In this document: one piece after another, positions 35,705-46,124 of the stretch
Layout: each line of letters starts with the position of its first letter
Position numbering within the stretch: position 1 is the first letter of the stretch
Position numbers and translations under genes: made by a program
Assembly: GCA_009760855.2 (NCBI GenBank)
Contig: WPIO01000439.1
Coordinates: 1-46,124 of the forward strand
DNA length: 46,124 nt
Direction of reading: 5' to 3'
DNA from: Cristatella mucedo
Lineage: Eukaryota; Bryozoa; Phylactolaemata; Cristatellidae
The notes under the pieces: generated by a model
The model's database searches: none
What the model was told of the DNA's origin: nothing
The model's input: only the letters and a program-made list of their open reading frames with translations

Positions 35705-36060
35705 AGCCGTCAAGGCTAAGCAGCCGGCGTCGGCTCTGGGGCACGGCCGTGGGGGCAGAGCCTTTGACCTTTGACCGAGCGCCGATTGATGCGGTGCCGG
35801 CCGAGCTTCAGTTTGCTATTGTCAGCGGCGAACGCTCTTGCACCAGGAGCTGGCTCGAGCTCGCCCGGGCGGCTCCAAAAGGGCCCGCCGGCTCGCGATG
35901 CGACTTCCGGCCATGAGACATGCCGGCGTTGCATGCACTGGGTAGCCCTGTATCTAGTCCGGCTAGCGCTCTTTAGATCAGAAGCAAACGCCAAGTGGGA
36001 GATTGATGTCCGCTCAGCGATACCCGATCAGCTCAGTTAAATGCGAATATTCCTGGTTGG
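35705..36060. other. GC-rich region, no gene recognised
   Basis: Frames on both strands (35695-35916 plus, 35716-35994 minus) overlap and have no known domain. The G+C island that includes the peroxidase ends near 36000. Confidence 0.4.
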
Positions 36061-36079
36061 TATAGCTCTATGGTAGTCT

Positions 36080-36345
36080 GAATGACACACAAGTATATTG
36101 ATATTTAATTATTTTAATTATTTTACGACTGATATTTAACTCCGTCTGACTATCCTGATTGATATTGATATTTATTTATTTTATGATACATTTAATAATA
36201 TAATATAATATGATATTAGGATGCATTATGTTAGGATATATTCTATTATATAATTAATAATTAATAATTATATTAATTATATTATATTATATAATTAATT
36301 ATTAGGATATATTATATTATAGGATATATCATTTGACTAGCATAT
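36080..36345. repeat. AT-rich low-complexity palindromic tract
   Basis: Repeated ATAATTAATAATTA and GGATATATTATATTATA blocks with local dyad symmetry, directly after a GC-rich island. Could extrude or break; no gene. Confidence 0.8.
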
Positions 36346-36461
36346 TGATAAATATCCTAAATTGGCTCTGACTGTTACATACTTTGCATGCGCCTCTGTG
36401 AGTATGAGTGACATGTCAATGTATCATGCAAGTCTTTAGGGATGGGTGCCTGCATCCCTGT

Positions 36462-36822
36462 GAGTCAGTTCAGATGCATGACTGGCGGCAGAAGCTCTAT
36501 CTCTGCAGTTCTTGGATTGTGGAACTCGAGTCCACAATATTTACGAAATGACAGCTACCCTCCTACTGCCGACTATGGCTCATCCTTTGCAGCCGTCCTG
36601 AGCTGCTACTTCCGTGCTACTCACTACCTCAACTGCTCCCTTGACTCTGCCGTGCTTCGCACTTTCTTATTGTTGCGTGAGATGAAGTCTGCTGGCTACC
36701 GAATTCATACCGAAAACCGCTTCGGCTGTGAGTATGCTAAAAAAAAAGCTCTCCAGCCTTAAATCTACATAGCATTTGTGGTTTTGCAGAGTTACAGAGG
36801 GAGATACTTCACAATACATTAA
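36462..36822 (+). mobile_element. LINE B copy 6, 3' end
   Basis: Plus-strand 3' end of LINE B: SISAVLGLWNSSPQYLRNDS (frame 36442-36762) matches GPRLWNSLPHFLRNDN of copy 4. The 3' UTR CGCTTCGGCTGTGAGTATGC and GAGTTACAGAGGGAGATAC follow, with a decayed tail near 36810-36822. Confidence 0.8.
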
Positions 36823-36824
36823 AT

Positions 36825-38040
36825 CTATTTATTAGCTGAACTTGAACCAGTACAAAGATTGAGTCGTGTTTACAATAGCAACTTCACAGTTATATGCAAA
36901 AAAACGCAGCAGTGTCAGCACATGGCTGGTAGCATGATGCAGCACCGCCGTTGCACCATCGTGATAGTGCGCTGCTGCCGCCGCCGCCGAACCATTTGCT
37001 ACCGACGACGAAGGAGTGCACTGAGCCTAGCAGGTAGTTTCGAGGCTCGCACTCGACCTAGCAATGCCAAGAGCTCTGCTGAGCTTACATACGCTGGTCG
37101 GTCACCATTTTCGCAATTTTCCAAGCAGACCAAGGTGTTGCCTTTATATATATATTTATATATATTATTTTATTACCAGACAGGTGTTGCCTTCATTTGA
37201 CTACACCACTGCAAAGCAGCCGAGCGGCAAGAAAACACGTTGATAGCTAAACACAAAAAGCCAAAGCGATGACTGCTCATATCCTATACATTAGGCCACG
37301 ACCGTTGATGGAATACTTCTACGGTAAATATCACATTCCTTCCTCAATGGGGAATGTCAAGAAAATACCTATAAATTGTATCTGACAATCAGATATGTGC
37401 TAAGGGTACCTTTTGCAAGAAAATTATGCTAAAACTGCTATCGGGAGTCAGAACTACCCATCCGAATTCCAGCATATTTTTGTACGTCATCAAACGCCCT
37501 GATGCTTTTTCCGTAATTATGGACATATCGAGCGAAATGTATCCGGGCGAAATCAAAACTTGTTCTTGCCCTATTTGAAACCAGCAGAGTTAAACATGAT
37601 TTTCAAAATTCACTCCAATATGTATAGTATTAGCCAATTTATGGGATTTACAAGGCAAAAACCAACCCTGGAAATGAAGCTGTACAAAATCCCAAGAATG
37701 CACCTCAACAAGCTTCAAGCATGCATAACGATCGATCTGCAAAGGTTCGACAATTTTGTATGCAAGTCGCATATGTTGCACAGATCAGTAAAAGAATGTT
37801 GTAGATCGACTGCTTCCGGTTTACTTCCGGTCTAGACGTGGGTTGTATACCATGTTTTTTCGTGTAGAAGTCGTCAGAACTTATGATCATATTAATATAT
37901 TCGTCTTTCAAAATGTACCCTAAAAAAATATTTGATTGTCGGACACATTTTTTAATATTTTCTTGACATTCCCCCTCAATTAGTGAACAAGGCAGGCTCG
38001 CCACAACCAAAATGTAAATCTCAACTTTTCCCATGTTCCA
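36825..38040. other. unassigned AT-rich non-coding DNA
   Basis: No gene or known repeat. A short CCGCCGCCGCC run lies near 36978, and a TA run near 37144. Confidence 0.45.
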
Positions 38041-38044
38041 GGTG

Positions 38045-39060
38045 AATAATAATAGTATAAACGCGTTTGTATAGAATCCTCAGTGAACCAAATGTCTTTC
38101 TTGGCATTTGATATGCACTGTAAAGGAAACATGATCATGTGGTTAGTGATAGCATGCACAGTGTCATCATTCAATGTACTGATAATAATAATAATAATAA
38201 TATTGCACTTGATAAAGCGCCCTCAGAGAACTTAATCTCTTTCTAGGCGCTTTACATTTGCTGCAAAGTGATACGCAATAGAATAGTAAGTAAAATCATG
38301 CTTGAAAAACAAACAAAATGAATAACATGGTTAGGGGTTACATGCACTGGGTCAGCATGCAAATGTGGTTAGTGGCAGCATGAACAGTGTCAGCACGCAT
38401 AAGCACATCGAGGACGAATCACAAGGACCCACTAAATGCTGTCCTAAATAGGTATGTTTTTAAGTTTCTTTTAAATGTGGTCAGGTCAGGGGATGTTCTG
38501 ATGCAGGTCGGGAGGGAGTTCCAGGCTGTGGGAGCATACGAGCTAAATGCACGGTCTCCAAAGGATTTAAGGTTTGTACGAGGTATTTCCAGACTGTTGG
38601 ATTCCAAAAAGCGGGTGGTACGATGCTTGGCCTGATTGGGGAGTATATCTGAAAGATAGGCTGGAGCCATAGAATGAAGGGACCTAAAAGTGAGCGACAA
38701 AACCTTGAAGTCAATCCGTTGCTTGACTGGTAGCCAGTGCAGGTCGGCGAGAAGTGGAGTAATGTGGCAACTGCGACGCTCACGACAGACAAGCCTAGCT
38801 GCAGAGTCTTGCACCAGCTGCAATCGCCTGATCGCACATGCCGGTAGGCCAGTGAGCAGTGAGTTGCAGAAGTCAGTGGTAACATGCACAGAGAAAGCAA
38901 GCATAAGCACAGAGAGGACGAAACATGAGGACCAAAAAATTCTGTGAGAAACAGCGGCCTTTTAGCTTCATTTTAAATGCCATCTTGTCTTGACGTTAGT
39001 TGCGAATAAGTTATAGACTTTACGAGTGTGCTAACTAAAGGCACGGCCTAAAAAGGATTT
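38045..39060 (-). mobile_element. LINE A copy 8, old, carrying copy 7 inside
   Basis: Minus-strand 3' part of LINE A at about 38045-38181 (TTTGTATAGAATCCTCAG, TTTCTTGGCA, GGTTAGTGATAGCATGCACA). It resumes at about 38878-39060 (AGGACGAAACATGAGGACC, ACTAAAGGCACGGCCTAAAA). The break is filled by the younger copy 7. Confidence 0.65.
38182..38877 (-). mobile_element. LINE A copy 7, youngest-looking copy
   Basis: Minus strand, 5'-truncated at about 38877. Perfect (AAT)n tail at 38182-38203, conserved tail, 3' UTR, and an uninterrupted C-terminal frame ending at 38419: DFCNSLLTGLPACAIRRLQL, NSLPTCIRTSPDLTTFKRNL, TYLFRTAFSGSL. Candidate target duplications AGTGATAGCATGCACAG (left) and AGTGGTAACATGCACAG (right) flank it with two mismatches. 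The RT core is absent, so it cannot move by itself. Confidence 0.88.
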
Positions 39061-39064
39061 AAGC

Positions 39065-39275
39065 TAGATCGAGGAAGCAGTAATAGTTATAATTAGGAGT
39101 AAGACACTCGATAAAGCTTCCTGGGAGAACAATGTTCATTGCAAATGGGTGCGACTGCCAGCAGCAGACGCATCCAGAGAGAGAAGATAGTTCAATGTGC
39201 CGTGAGCCCGGATGTGTCGGCAACCAGGAAGGGATTGAACCACCAGATAAGCTTTGTAGCACAGCCGTATATTAG
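39065..39275 (-). mobile_element. possible SINE with a LINE-like tail (family III)
   Basis: Minus strand: GGTGGTTCAATCCC is a good B box (about 39243-39230). The 3' part GTTCTCCCAGGAAGCTTTAT then CGAGTGTCTTACTCC resembles the LINE A tail GTTCTCTGAGGGCGCTTTAT then CAAGTGC, and ends in an ATTATAACTATTA run. The A box is unclear and only one copy is seen. Confidence 0.35.
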
Positions 39276-39429
39276 ACAGCCTAGATATTTCTTGGCTAAC
39301 TATTCTGCAAGAAGTAAAATACTCGTTGTTTTTACATGTAGACCAACTAAAGTAACCAAGGTGCCTAACGTATTTAGAATTCTTCAAAAGACATTTCCAC
39401 TGAGACTATTTTGCTCTGATGTCTTGTTA

Positions 39430-42140
39430 TGATATCGGATCTAAACCACGTTAGTGTAAGCCACTGTCTCCCACCAGCTTTGTTTGTAATTGCAACAATC
39501 ATAGGTTGATGTATTGTCCCTGCCAATTGCCGTCGATTGCCATGGATTGCCCGAGGTTGAACGTGAAAAAGGATAGCATGTGCGCCTACAGCGAGCGTTT
39601 TGTGGGAGGATAAGTACAAATTCAGCCAGCCAATTTCCAGCAAATTTGAAATAGATAGCGGCATACACCGGGCCATTGCCGTCGATTGCCGTGTATTGCC
39701 ATCGATTGTGCCTTTGTTGATTGTATAAAAGATGTGGATGCACTTTTAATGCAGTGTAGTGCAATAAGCGAGAAAAGTTGGAGCTTCTCTCAGCAACTGT
39801 CGTTCCATTTGTAACTGCCCATTATGGATTGTCGTATTTCCCCGGGCCATTGCCGTCGATTGCCGTGGGTTGCTGTCTATTTAACTCGCACCATGGGTGA
39901 AAATTAAGCGCCCACACAGGTACATGTTACGTAGAATGAGTTGCAGTTTATTGCCGCCAATCCATTTAACTTTCCACGGATTTCGCTATCGGACCCTACC
40001 ATTGCTGTTGTTTGCGGTCCGTTGCTGACAGTTAACAAAAAAGCATCTTGAAAACTCCACGGTTTTACTTTGGACGCAGCGGATTGTTATATGTATTGAC
40101 AATTGAGGCTTCCGCGATGCCGATTTCTATTTAATTTGCCAAAATTGGAGTATTGGCCCAGGACATTGCTGTCGATTGCCGTTCATTGCACGTGATTGTA
40201 CGTGTGCGATTGGTTGAAAGGACTTCATTGCACTTTCAACACGGTGGGCTGTGACAGGTAAGATATATTTGATCTTGGCCCAGTCACTTTCCGGTGATTT
40301 GCGATGGACCAAAATGGATTGCCGCATGTTGCCATGCATTGCCCAAGATCAAACGGTCGGAGCTGGTTGAAAGGGTTGAAAGTATGTGTTCACGCAGTGA
40401 GATGTTACGTGGAATGAGAATTGGAGCTTGGTGCAGCCGATTTCTCGTCAATTTGCCACGAATTTCGGTATTGGTCCCTGCCATTGCTGTCGATTGCCGT
40501 GTATTGTTAATAATTAACATGCGAAATAGCTTTAGAGTCCTACGATTTCACTTTTAGCACAAATAAATGTGAAATGCGATGACTGTCGGCACTTCATGCA
40601 GCCAATTTAGTGTCAACTTGCCACGGATTATAGTGGATTGCTGCTTCGAGTCGAGCCGCTGCCGTAGATTGACATGAATTGCCCGAGATTGTACAAGCGC
40701 AATTGCTCAAAATGATGCGGTTGATTTTAATCAGTGTGCTTTTTAACATGCACTAAAAATTGCACGGTGAAACCTATTTCAGGGCATTTTGCATCGGATG
40801 CGGTAAATTGAGGTATTGGCCTGGGCCATTGCAGTAAATTGCAGTGGATTGCTGCCGAAATATCGAGGCGATCGTAGTAAAATTTGGGATTACTCAATAA
40901 CAAAAGTAGAGCTACGTGCAATCACTATTAGAGCTTAAAGTGTACGTTTTCTGGTCATTTTTCTGCGGGTTTTGGTACATTGACATACTTGCCCTGGCAG
41001 TTGCAGTCGATTGCAGTGGATTGCTGCAGAATGGCAAAGGCAATTACAGTGAAGTTATGAGATTACACGATAACGGAAGAGTAGAGCAGCGTGCGAACAT
41101 AGTTAGAGCTTATGTGTACGCGTTCTTGTCGATGTGTGGCGGATTGCCGCGGATTTCGGTGGATTGAGGTGCTTTGCAGTATGGAACCGGGTCGTTGCAA
41201 TCAATTGCATTGATACATTGCATGAGAACGCATGTGCACAATGCAGCGAAATTTTGCGGATGCAATTTGAACAGGGTCTTGTCCTATATGCCATGTCAAT
41301 TAGAGCTTCGTGATCGTTATTTGAGGATAGTTTGCAGTGGAATAGAGTGGACTATGGTACTTGTCCAGGTCATTTCAGGCGATTGCTGCTCATTGCCACA
41401 CTACGAGGATGCACCTTCTTTTTTAATTTTACGTGGCTGTGCACACAGCGCGGTGCACTTTAGTATGCAATAGAAAAACTGGAGCTCGGCGCAATGTATT
41501 TCGATTTTTTATGCGGTGGATTCTGTTGATCGAAGTGGATTGCCGTATTGGGCCGGCTACTGCAGTCCATTGCAGCTCATTGCACGAGAACGGCAGTGCC
41601 AATGCGAGTTAAGTTTTTATTTAATGCAGTTGTCTCAAAGTTTTCCCCCATATGCAATCAAAATAGGAGCTTTTCTGTCAGGAATTATTTCTTTGCATGG
41701 TGTAATGAAGTGAATTGCGGTAGATTGAAGTGGACTGCTGTGGACTGTGGTGGATTGCTGTATTGGCCTGGGCCACTCTAACCTTATTTCAGTGGACTTC
41801 GTGAGAACGCGTGAGCGTATTAGAGCAAAATTTTCTGGAAACATTATACGTGTAGCGTAGTTTGATATTCCGAACTTCTTTTGGCCGCAGCTAATTCGTG
41901 ATGGATTTGAGGGGAGCTAGAATGAATTGCCGTAGATCGTGGTTGATCACTGTACAGGCGTCCGGCGTCAAAGCCAATTTGCATGAGTGCATGTGCGGGC
42001 AGCGACATGAAATTCGGCGGACGGATAAATTTGAACGTGTACTACAATATCAGTGAAAAATTAAAAACTTGGTAACACTTACGTCTGTTTGTTGCTAGCC
42101 TAATTATAGTGGATTGCAGTGGATTTTGGTGGATTGAGAA
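39430..42140. repeat. diverged satellite array, period about 170 bp, about 16 copies
   Basis: A core built of 10-bp steps, such as ATTGCCGTCGATTGCCGT, recurs near 39525, 39673, 39847, 39999, 40163, 40314, 40481, 40656, 40826, 40998, 41192, 41370, 41559, 41773, 41940 and 42110. Spacings are 148-214 bp, mean about 172. Between cores other landmarks recur: TATTGGCCTGGGCCATT before the core, CAATTTGCCACGGATTTCGG further upstream, and GAGCTT plus GTTACGTGGAATGAG-like text. Left units use GCCGTCGATTGCCGT; right units use GCAGTGGATTGCTG. Not coding. Confidence 0.8.
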
Positions 42141-43669
42141 AATTCGTCGAACCCTAGTTTTGTAAGTCTTTGTAGTAATGAGCTCAAAAACTTTCCTGAA
42201 ACTATCTTACCAGGTTAGAACTTTTAATTTAAGAGCTTAGATGATCATATATGATGATGGTAAACATATCAACGTAAGATATCTATATTTTTGCTCCGAG
42301 TAACGCCCATGCAAAATTGAAACAGAGAAATTAGTTCAAAGCAGCTATCCTATCTATAAATTCAAAGCTAAATGGGAAATCGCCTAGATGTGCAACGGGA
42401 GCACGTTTTTTTTGCATCGTCAACATCTAATGCCGTAGCCATGAAAAATTCAACGAAAGGATTACTACTGCCAACGTTAGCCAGCTATTGCCTGTAAGAA
42501 ATTATAATTTTAGCCTCCGGGCTAGATCGTCTACTCATTTGTAAATACCTTTGAGGCGCCACTTTGCAGGAGCTTATGTTGTGTAAGGTTGCGTTTTGGT
42601 AAGTGTGTTGTTACCTTGAACATTTCTGGGAGAATTTGCTGTGACTTTGTTAGTCCTGAGAAATCGCTACATTTTCAGTAAGTCATATTTATCTAAAAAT
42701 CAAAGTTTGGAAGGACTGTATGCCATTTTCGGTGCAGCAGATTTATTTTTAATGTGTAAGTGATATCCTTCAGCCAGGGCAATAACTTGCATTGCCTTGA
42801 GTGAGAAAAGGTTCGCCATAATATTTTTCTTGCTCTCTAGCTATGTCGGGAGTAATATAATTCGATGTTTCTCTTCTCAAAGAAAACATAATCCCTAAGC
42901 TTCCGTCGCTGATTAAATTTGCTAGATCAACAAAAAAAGAGCTTCAGCAGGGCGTGTTCTATGTTATTAGAACTATTCGACCAAGGCTATCTGCCTATCG
43001 ACAATGGCAGGATTCCATCATGATATGGACCTGAAAGCCGGCTTTTCATAGTGTTTTTTATTAATAGTTTAGTTTCTATCTGAATACTCATCTCTTCGTG
43101 AGCCATCGGGTCACATCTGAGAGGTAATTCGGCCGTTTTGCTCATGTTGTTACTGCAAGTCATTGACGCTTTGCTCTGAGGTTCGAGGCATGAGAAACCT
43201 AATTTAAAAACTCCTCTGAGGAAACTGAGTATTTTCTTTGTCACGCGGATGTACAAATGATTCAAACCGGGCGTCAAACGCTGCTATATCTATGTATCCG
43301 ACTTTATTTACTGTCTTCACCAACTCACCGTACTTTCTCACTCTCATTTTGTTAGTTGAGGCAAAGCCAACATGCTACTACGTTGGCACGAGAAGCCCCT
43401 GAGGCTCTGAGCACTTTTTAGAAAAAACGCTCATACCTAAAGTCTGCTAGGTGTGTTGCCTTATCAATACGTTTTCCTGGAGAGGAATGTGCACCTATAT
43501 ACCACTATAATGAGGAATGTGCACCTATATAAAATATATATATTACTGGACCCACCGTGTTCAAAAATCAGGTGGTATTTGATGCTACTGCAGTAAGAGT
43601 ATCGGTCAACAGATGACATCTTTTCATATAATGGACCGAGTTAGGCATAGGAACTCAAGCATTTTGATA
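42141..43669. other. unassigned AT-rich non-coding DNA
   Basis: No gene or known repeat recognised apart from a short direct repeat near 43482. Confidence 0.45.
43482..43531. repeat. 20-bp direct repeat, 30-bp period
   Basis: GAGGAATGTGCACCTATATA occurs at 43482-43501 and 43512-43531, identical. Confidence 0.9.
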
Positions 43670-44303
43670 TAGCTATTGCAAAACTCGGCAGCTAGGCGTG
43701 TCTGTCGTGAGCCTCTCAGTTGCCACATCACACCACTTCTTGCTGACCTTCACTGGCTACCAGTTAAGAAACGGATCAACTTTAAGGTTTTGTCCTTCGC
43801 TTTCAGGTCCCTTTATTATTTAGCTCCAGATTATCTATTAGATCTACTCTCCCGCTAGGCTAAGGATCGTACCACCCGCTTTTCGGAATCTAGCTGTTGA
43901 CCTATACCTCGTTCAAACCGAAATCTTTTGAAGACCGTGCATTTAGCTCGTATGCTAGCGAATCCTGGAACTCGCTCCCGACTTTCGTCATGACATCCCC
44001 TGACTTAACTAAATAGACTAAACAGAAATTAAAAACGCACCTATTTATGACAGCTTTTAGTGGGTGATTGTTATTCGTCTTTTATGAGCTTATGCGTGCT
44101 GACACTATTGCATGCTGCCACTAATCCCAATTGCATGTTGACCCTGCGCACGTCACCCCTAACCATGCTATTCATGTTGTTTATCAAGCATGCTACCACT
44201 CACCATTCGATCGTGTTTCCTTTGCAGCAAATGTAAAGCCCCTAGAAGAGGATTGAGTTCTCTAAGAGCGCTTTATCAACTGTATTCTTATTGTTATTAT
44301 TAT
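43670..44303 (+). mobile_element. LINE A copy 10, plus strand, 3' end
   Basis: The frame 43676-43858 encodes NSAARRVCREPLSCHITPLL, ADLHWLPVKKRINFKVLSF and FRSLYYLAPDYLLDLLS, the LINE A C-terminal region. It is then frame-broken to the 3' UTR (GCTGACACTATTGCATGCTG), conserved tail and (TTATTAT)n at about 44280-44303. 5'-truncated and decayed. Confidence 0.85.
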
Positions 44304-44751
44304 CTGGATATCATCCTGCTTTAAAAAATTTGTTGTTTCGGTTGTCCAAAAGACACAAATCTATAGCCTCAGAGAGTTTGAATTGGAATTTTCCTCAGAT
44401 CAAGTTGTGCTTGTCCTCGACCGTCATTGAAAACATGCTTCTCAGTATTACAGCTTCCATAGCATGAATACGGACGCCAAAAAAGTTGCGAAGATTAGAG
44501 CGAAATCGCCTGGCATGTTTGAAACTTAATACTGAAGACTGCAGGCTCCTTAGCTTTGTCGAATCTGGAGCAAATAAACTTTACCATTATTATAAATAAG
44601 TTTAAAAATTACCCTGAGATATTCATTCGTGTACTGACCCTCGAGGCCTGCAACGACTGATTTTTCAAGCCTAATTCAAATGATGGATGACTTTAAACAT
44701 CTTAGTACCTTATAAGGTAAGTTTAGACAATAGTCTGTACTTATACATATA

Positions 44752-44783
<32 letters not shown>

Positions 44784-45384
44784 CATACATATATAGATAT
44801 ATGTAGAGAGAGAGAGAGGTACGAATAAACTTTTGCTATGAAAATCTAAGCATTAGCAATATGATTTTTTTAACTGTGAGGTAATAATGTCTTTTCTTTG
44901 AAAACCTTTAAATATCGTTCTGAACTCAATGCACTGCTAAATTTCCAGAATCCCCTCACACTTAAAGCAGAATTCCTATCCAGACATATCACTTTTTACT
45001 TAGCTCATTTGTTTACAGGTTTCCGGTCCCGACATGGAAGGGGTAGTCTAAATCGTATCTATCCTTGTTGGGACCATGTTTTGATAGCTAAGTTTGGAAC
45101 GGTTGAATTTACCGTTAGAGTTTCTTAGTTACCTGTTTTTTAAAGAGTGAAAAAACTATTTTACTGACATTTATTGTGAGAACACTTGAGGTCATCCAGG
45201 TGCAAATAATAGCAATATATCCCTCAAGCTAGTTGTGAGATTTTGACTTGCTGGAAGAATAGGAAGAATCCATTATTTTTTTCAAATCTAAGATAACCCC
45301 TATCGCTGTAGACCATGTTCCCACAGTCATAAGTCTGGGACTTATGATCTGCTACTTTCAGGAATTACTAAGAACTATATGACA
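44304..45384. other. unassigned AT-rich non-coding DNA
   Basis: No gene recognised. It contains a TA/GA microsatellite at about 44745-44818. Confidence 0.45.
44745..44818. repeat. (TA)n / (GA)n microsatellite
   Basis: TA repeats with CATA interruptions, followed by a short GA run. Confidence 0.9.
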
Positions 45385-45387
45385 CTA

Positions 45388-45815
45388 CATGACACCTAGA
45401 TTTCGAGCTGATTTAACCGGAGATAGGCTGGCAGAGCCAATTAAGAGCGTCAGCCTTTCCAATATCTGAATCACACTGAGTTTGCCCATAACTAGCAAGT
45501 TACTTTTATCATCGTTTAGTTTTAGAAAATTTTCTGCCATCCATGTGCGGATGTCATCAATACATGCAGCTAGTGAGTTGAGAGAATTCGAGGTGCTCGA
45601 AGGCTGGGAGGGATAAAAGCAAAGGTACAACTGAGTGTCCTCCGCATTGAAGTGAAAGCCTAGATTGTGATTGGCAATCACATCATCAAGAGGGATTGTA
45701 TAAACTGCGAAAAGAACAGAACCTAGCACGAAGCCAGGAGGTAACCCATATTTCAGAGGTACCTCGGATGATCTTCGTCCATTCACGTCAATGCTCTGGA
45801 GTCTGCCACTGAGAT
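45388..45815 (-). mobile_element. LINE A copy 11, RT fragment
   Basis: Minus strand, one open frame (within 45852-45385): LSGRLQSIDVNGRRSSEVPL, YGLPPGFVLGSVLFAVYTIP, FHFNAEDTQLYLCF, ACIDDIRTWMAENFLKLNDD, IGSASLSPVKSARNLG. The catalytic YADD is changed to NAED and VPQG to LPPG, so the RT is dead. On its 5' side it is cut by LINE B copy 7 right after CACTGAGAT. Confidence 0.88.
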
Positions 45816-46124
45816 GTAATGTAATGTAATGTATCTCCGTCAGTAACTCCACAAAGTCATAAAGACCATGTAGGTGTTACGCAGGAGAGTTTTGTGTAGC
45901 GCACTCACAGCCTAAGCGGCTTTCGGTACGCATTCAGTAGCCAACAGACTGCGTCTCACGCAACAAAGAGAAAGTGAGAAGCATAGCAGAGTCAGGGGAG
46001 CAGTTGAGGTAGTGAGTAGCATAGAAGTATCAGTTCAGGACCGCTGAAAAAGATGTGCCATAGTCGGCAGTTGGAGAGTAGATGTCGTTGCGTAAGAATT
46101 GTGGAAGCGAGTTCTACAGCTTTT
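45816..46124 (-). mobile_element. LINE B copy 7, runs off the window
   Basis: Minus-strand 3' end: the tail (GTAAT)n at 45816-45833, then TCTCCGTCAGTAACTCCACA, AGCGGCTTTCGGTACGCATT and CAACAAAGAGAAAGTGAGAA, matching copies B3 and B4. Inserted in LINE A copy 11. The element continues beyond the end of the window. Confidence 0.87.

Noticed and set aside
35695-35994. Overlapping GC-rich frames upstream of the peroxidase
   Set aside because: Both strands open because of composition; no domain, and they partly overlap the SINE.
39430-42140. CRISPR array
   Set aside because: Units are about 170 bp, strongly diverged, with no short exact repeat and unique-spacer pattern, and the context is eukaryotic.

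Overview
This window is nuclear DNA of a eukaryote, most likely a metazoan. It has low gene density, long non-coding stretches, long (TA)n and (GA)n microsatellites, tRNA-derived SINEs, 5'-truncated L2/CR1-type LINEs, and a Tigger/pogo transposon with a hAT element inside it. There are no bacterial operons, no CRISPR array, and no convincing tRNA or rRNA gene. I cannot name the species. Small GC-rich islands in an AT-richer background, with LINE, SINE and SPIN-like repeats, suggest an aquatic invertebrate such as a flatworm, mollusc or similar lophotrochozoan; this is inference only.

Layout. 1-1100 is a GC-rich, CpG-rich island of unknown role. 1550-8683 is a head-to-tail stack of minus-strand copies of LINE family A, with a plus-strand family B LINE inserted into one of them. 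8684-21285 holds scattered SINEs (families I and II), decayed LINE B copies and microsatellites. 21441-25702 is a nested structure: a Tigger-type element (about 2.43 kb once the insertion is subtracted) carries a SPIN/URR1-like hAT element. That element was split by a third inverted-repeat element, which contains a Tigger-like MITE and a 200-bp (TA)n tract. 25703-34000 is mostly unassigned DNA with one LINE A, one LINE B and one SINE II. 34037-35392 is the only convincing host gene: a minus-strand, intronless, GC-rich plant/fungal-type haem peroxidase frame with a poly(A) signal and a 3' hairpin, but no ATG at its expected start. 36460-39275 holds more LINE copies. 39430-42140 is a strongly diverged tandem satellite with a period near 170 bp. 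42141-46124 is unassigned DNA plus LINE A and B fragments; the last LINE runs off the window.

How the parts relate. LINE A has a (AAT)n 3' tail preceded by a conserved stretch of about 50 nt. SINE family II carries a tRNA-like head fused to a version of that same stretch, so it looks like a parasite of the LINE A reverse transcriptase. LINE B ends in (ATTAC)n and twice lies inside a LINE A copy. The nesting gives an order: LINE A and Tigger are the older layers; LINE B, the SPIN-like hAT and its inner passengers are younger.

Family names for transposons and the peroxidase rest on my memory of family sequences and on motifs seen here. No search was run.
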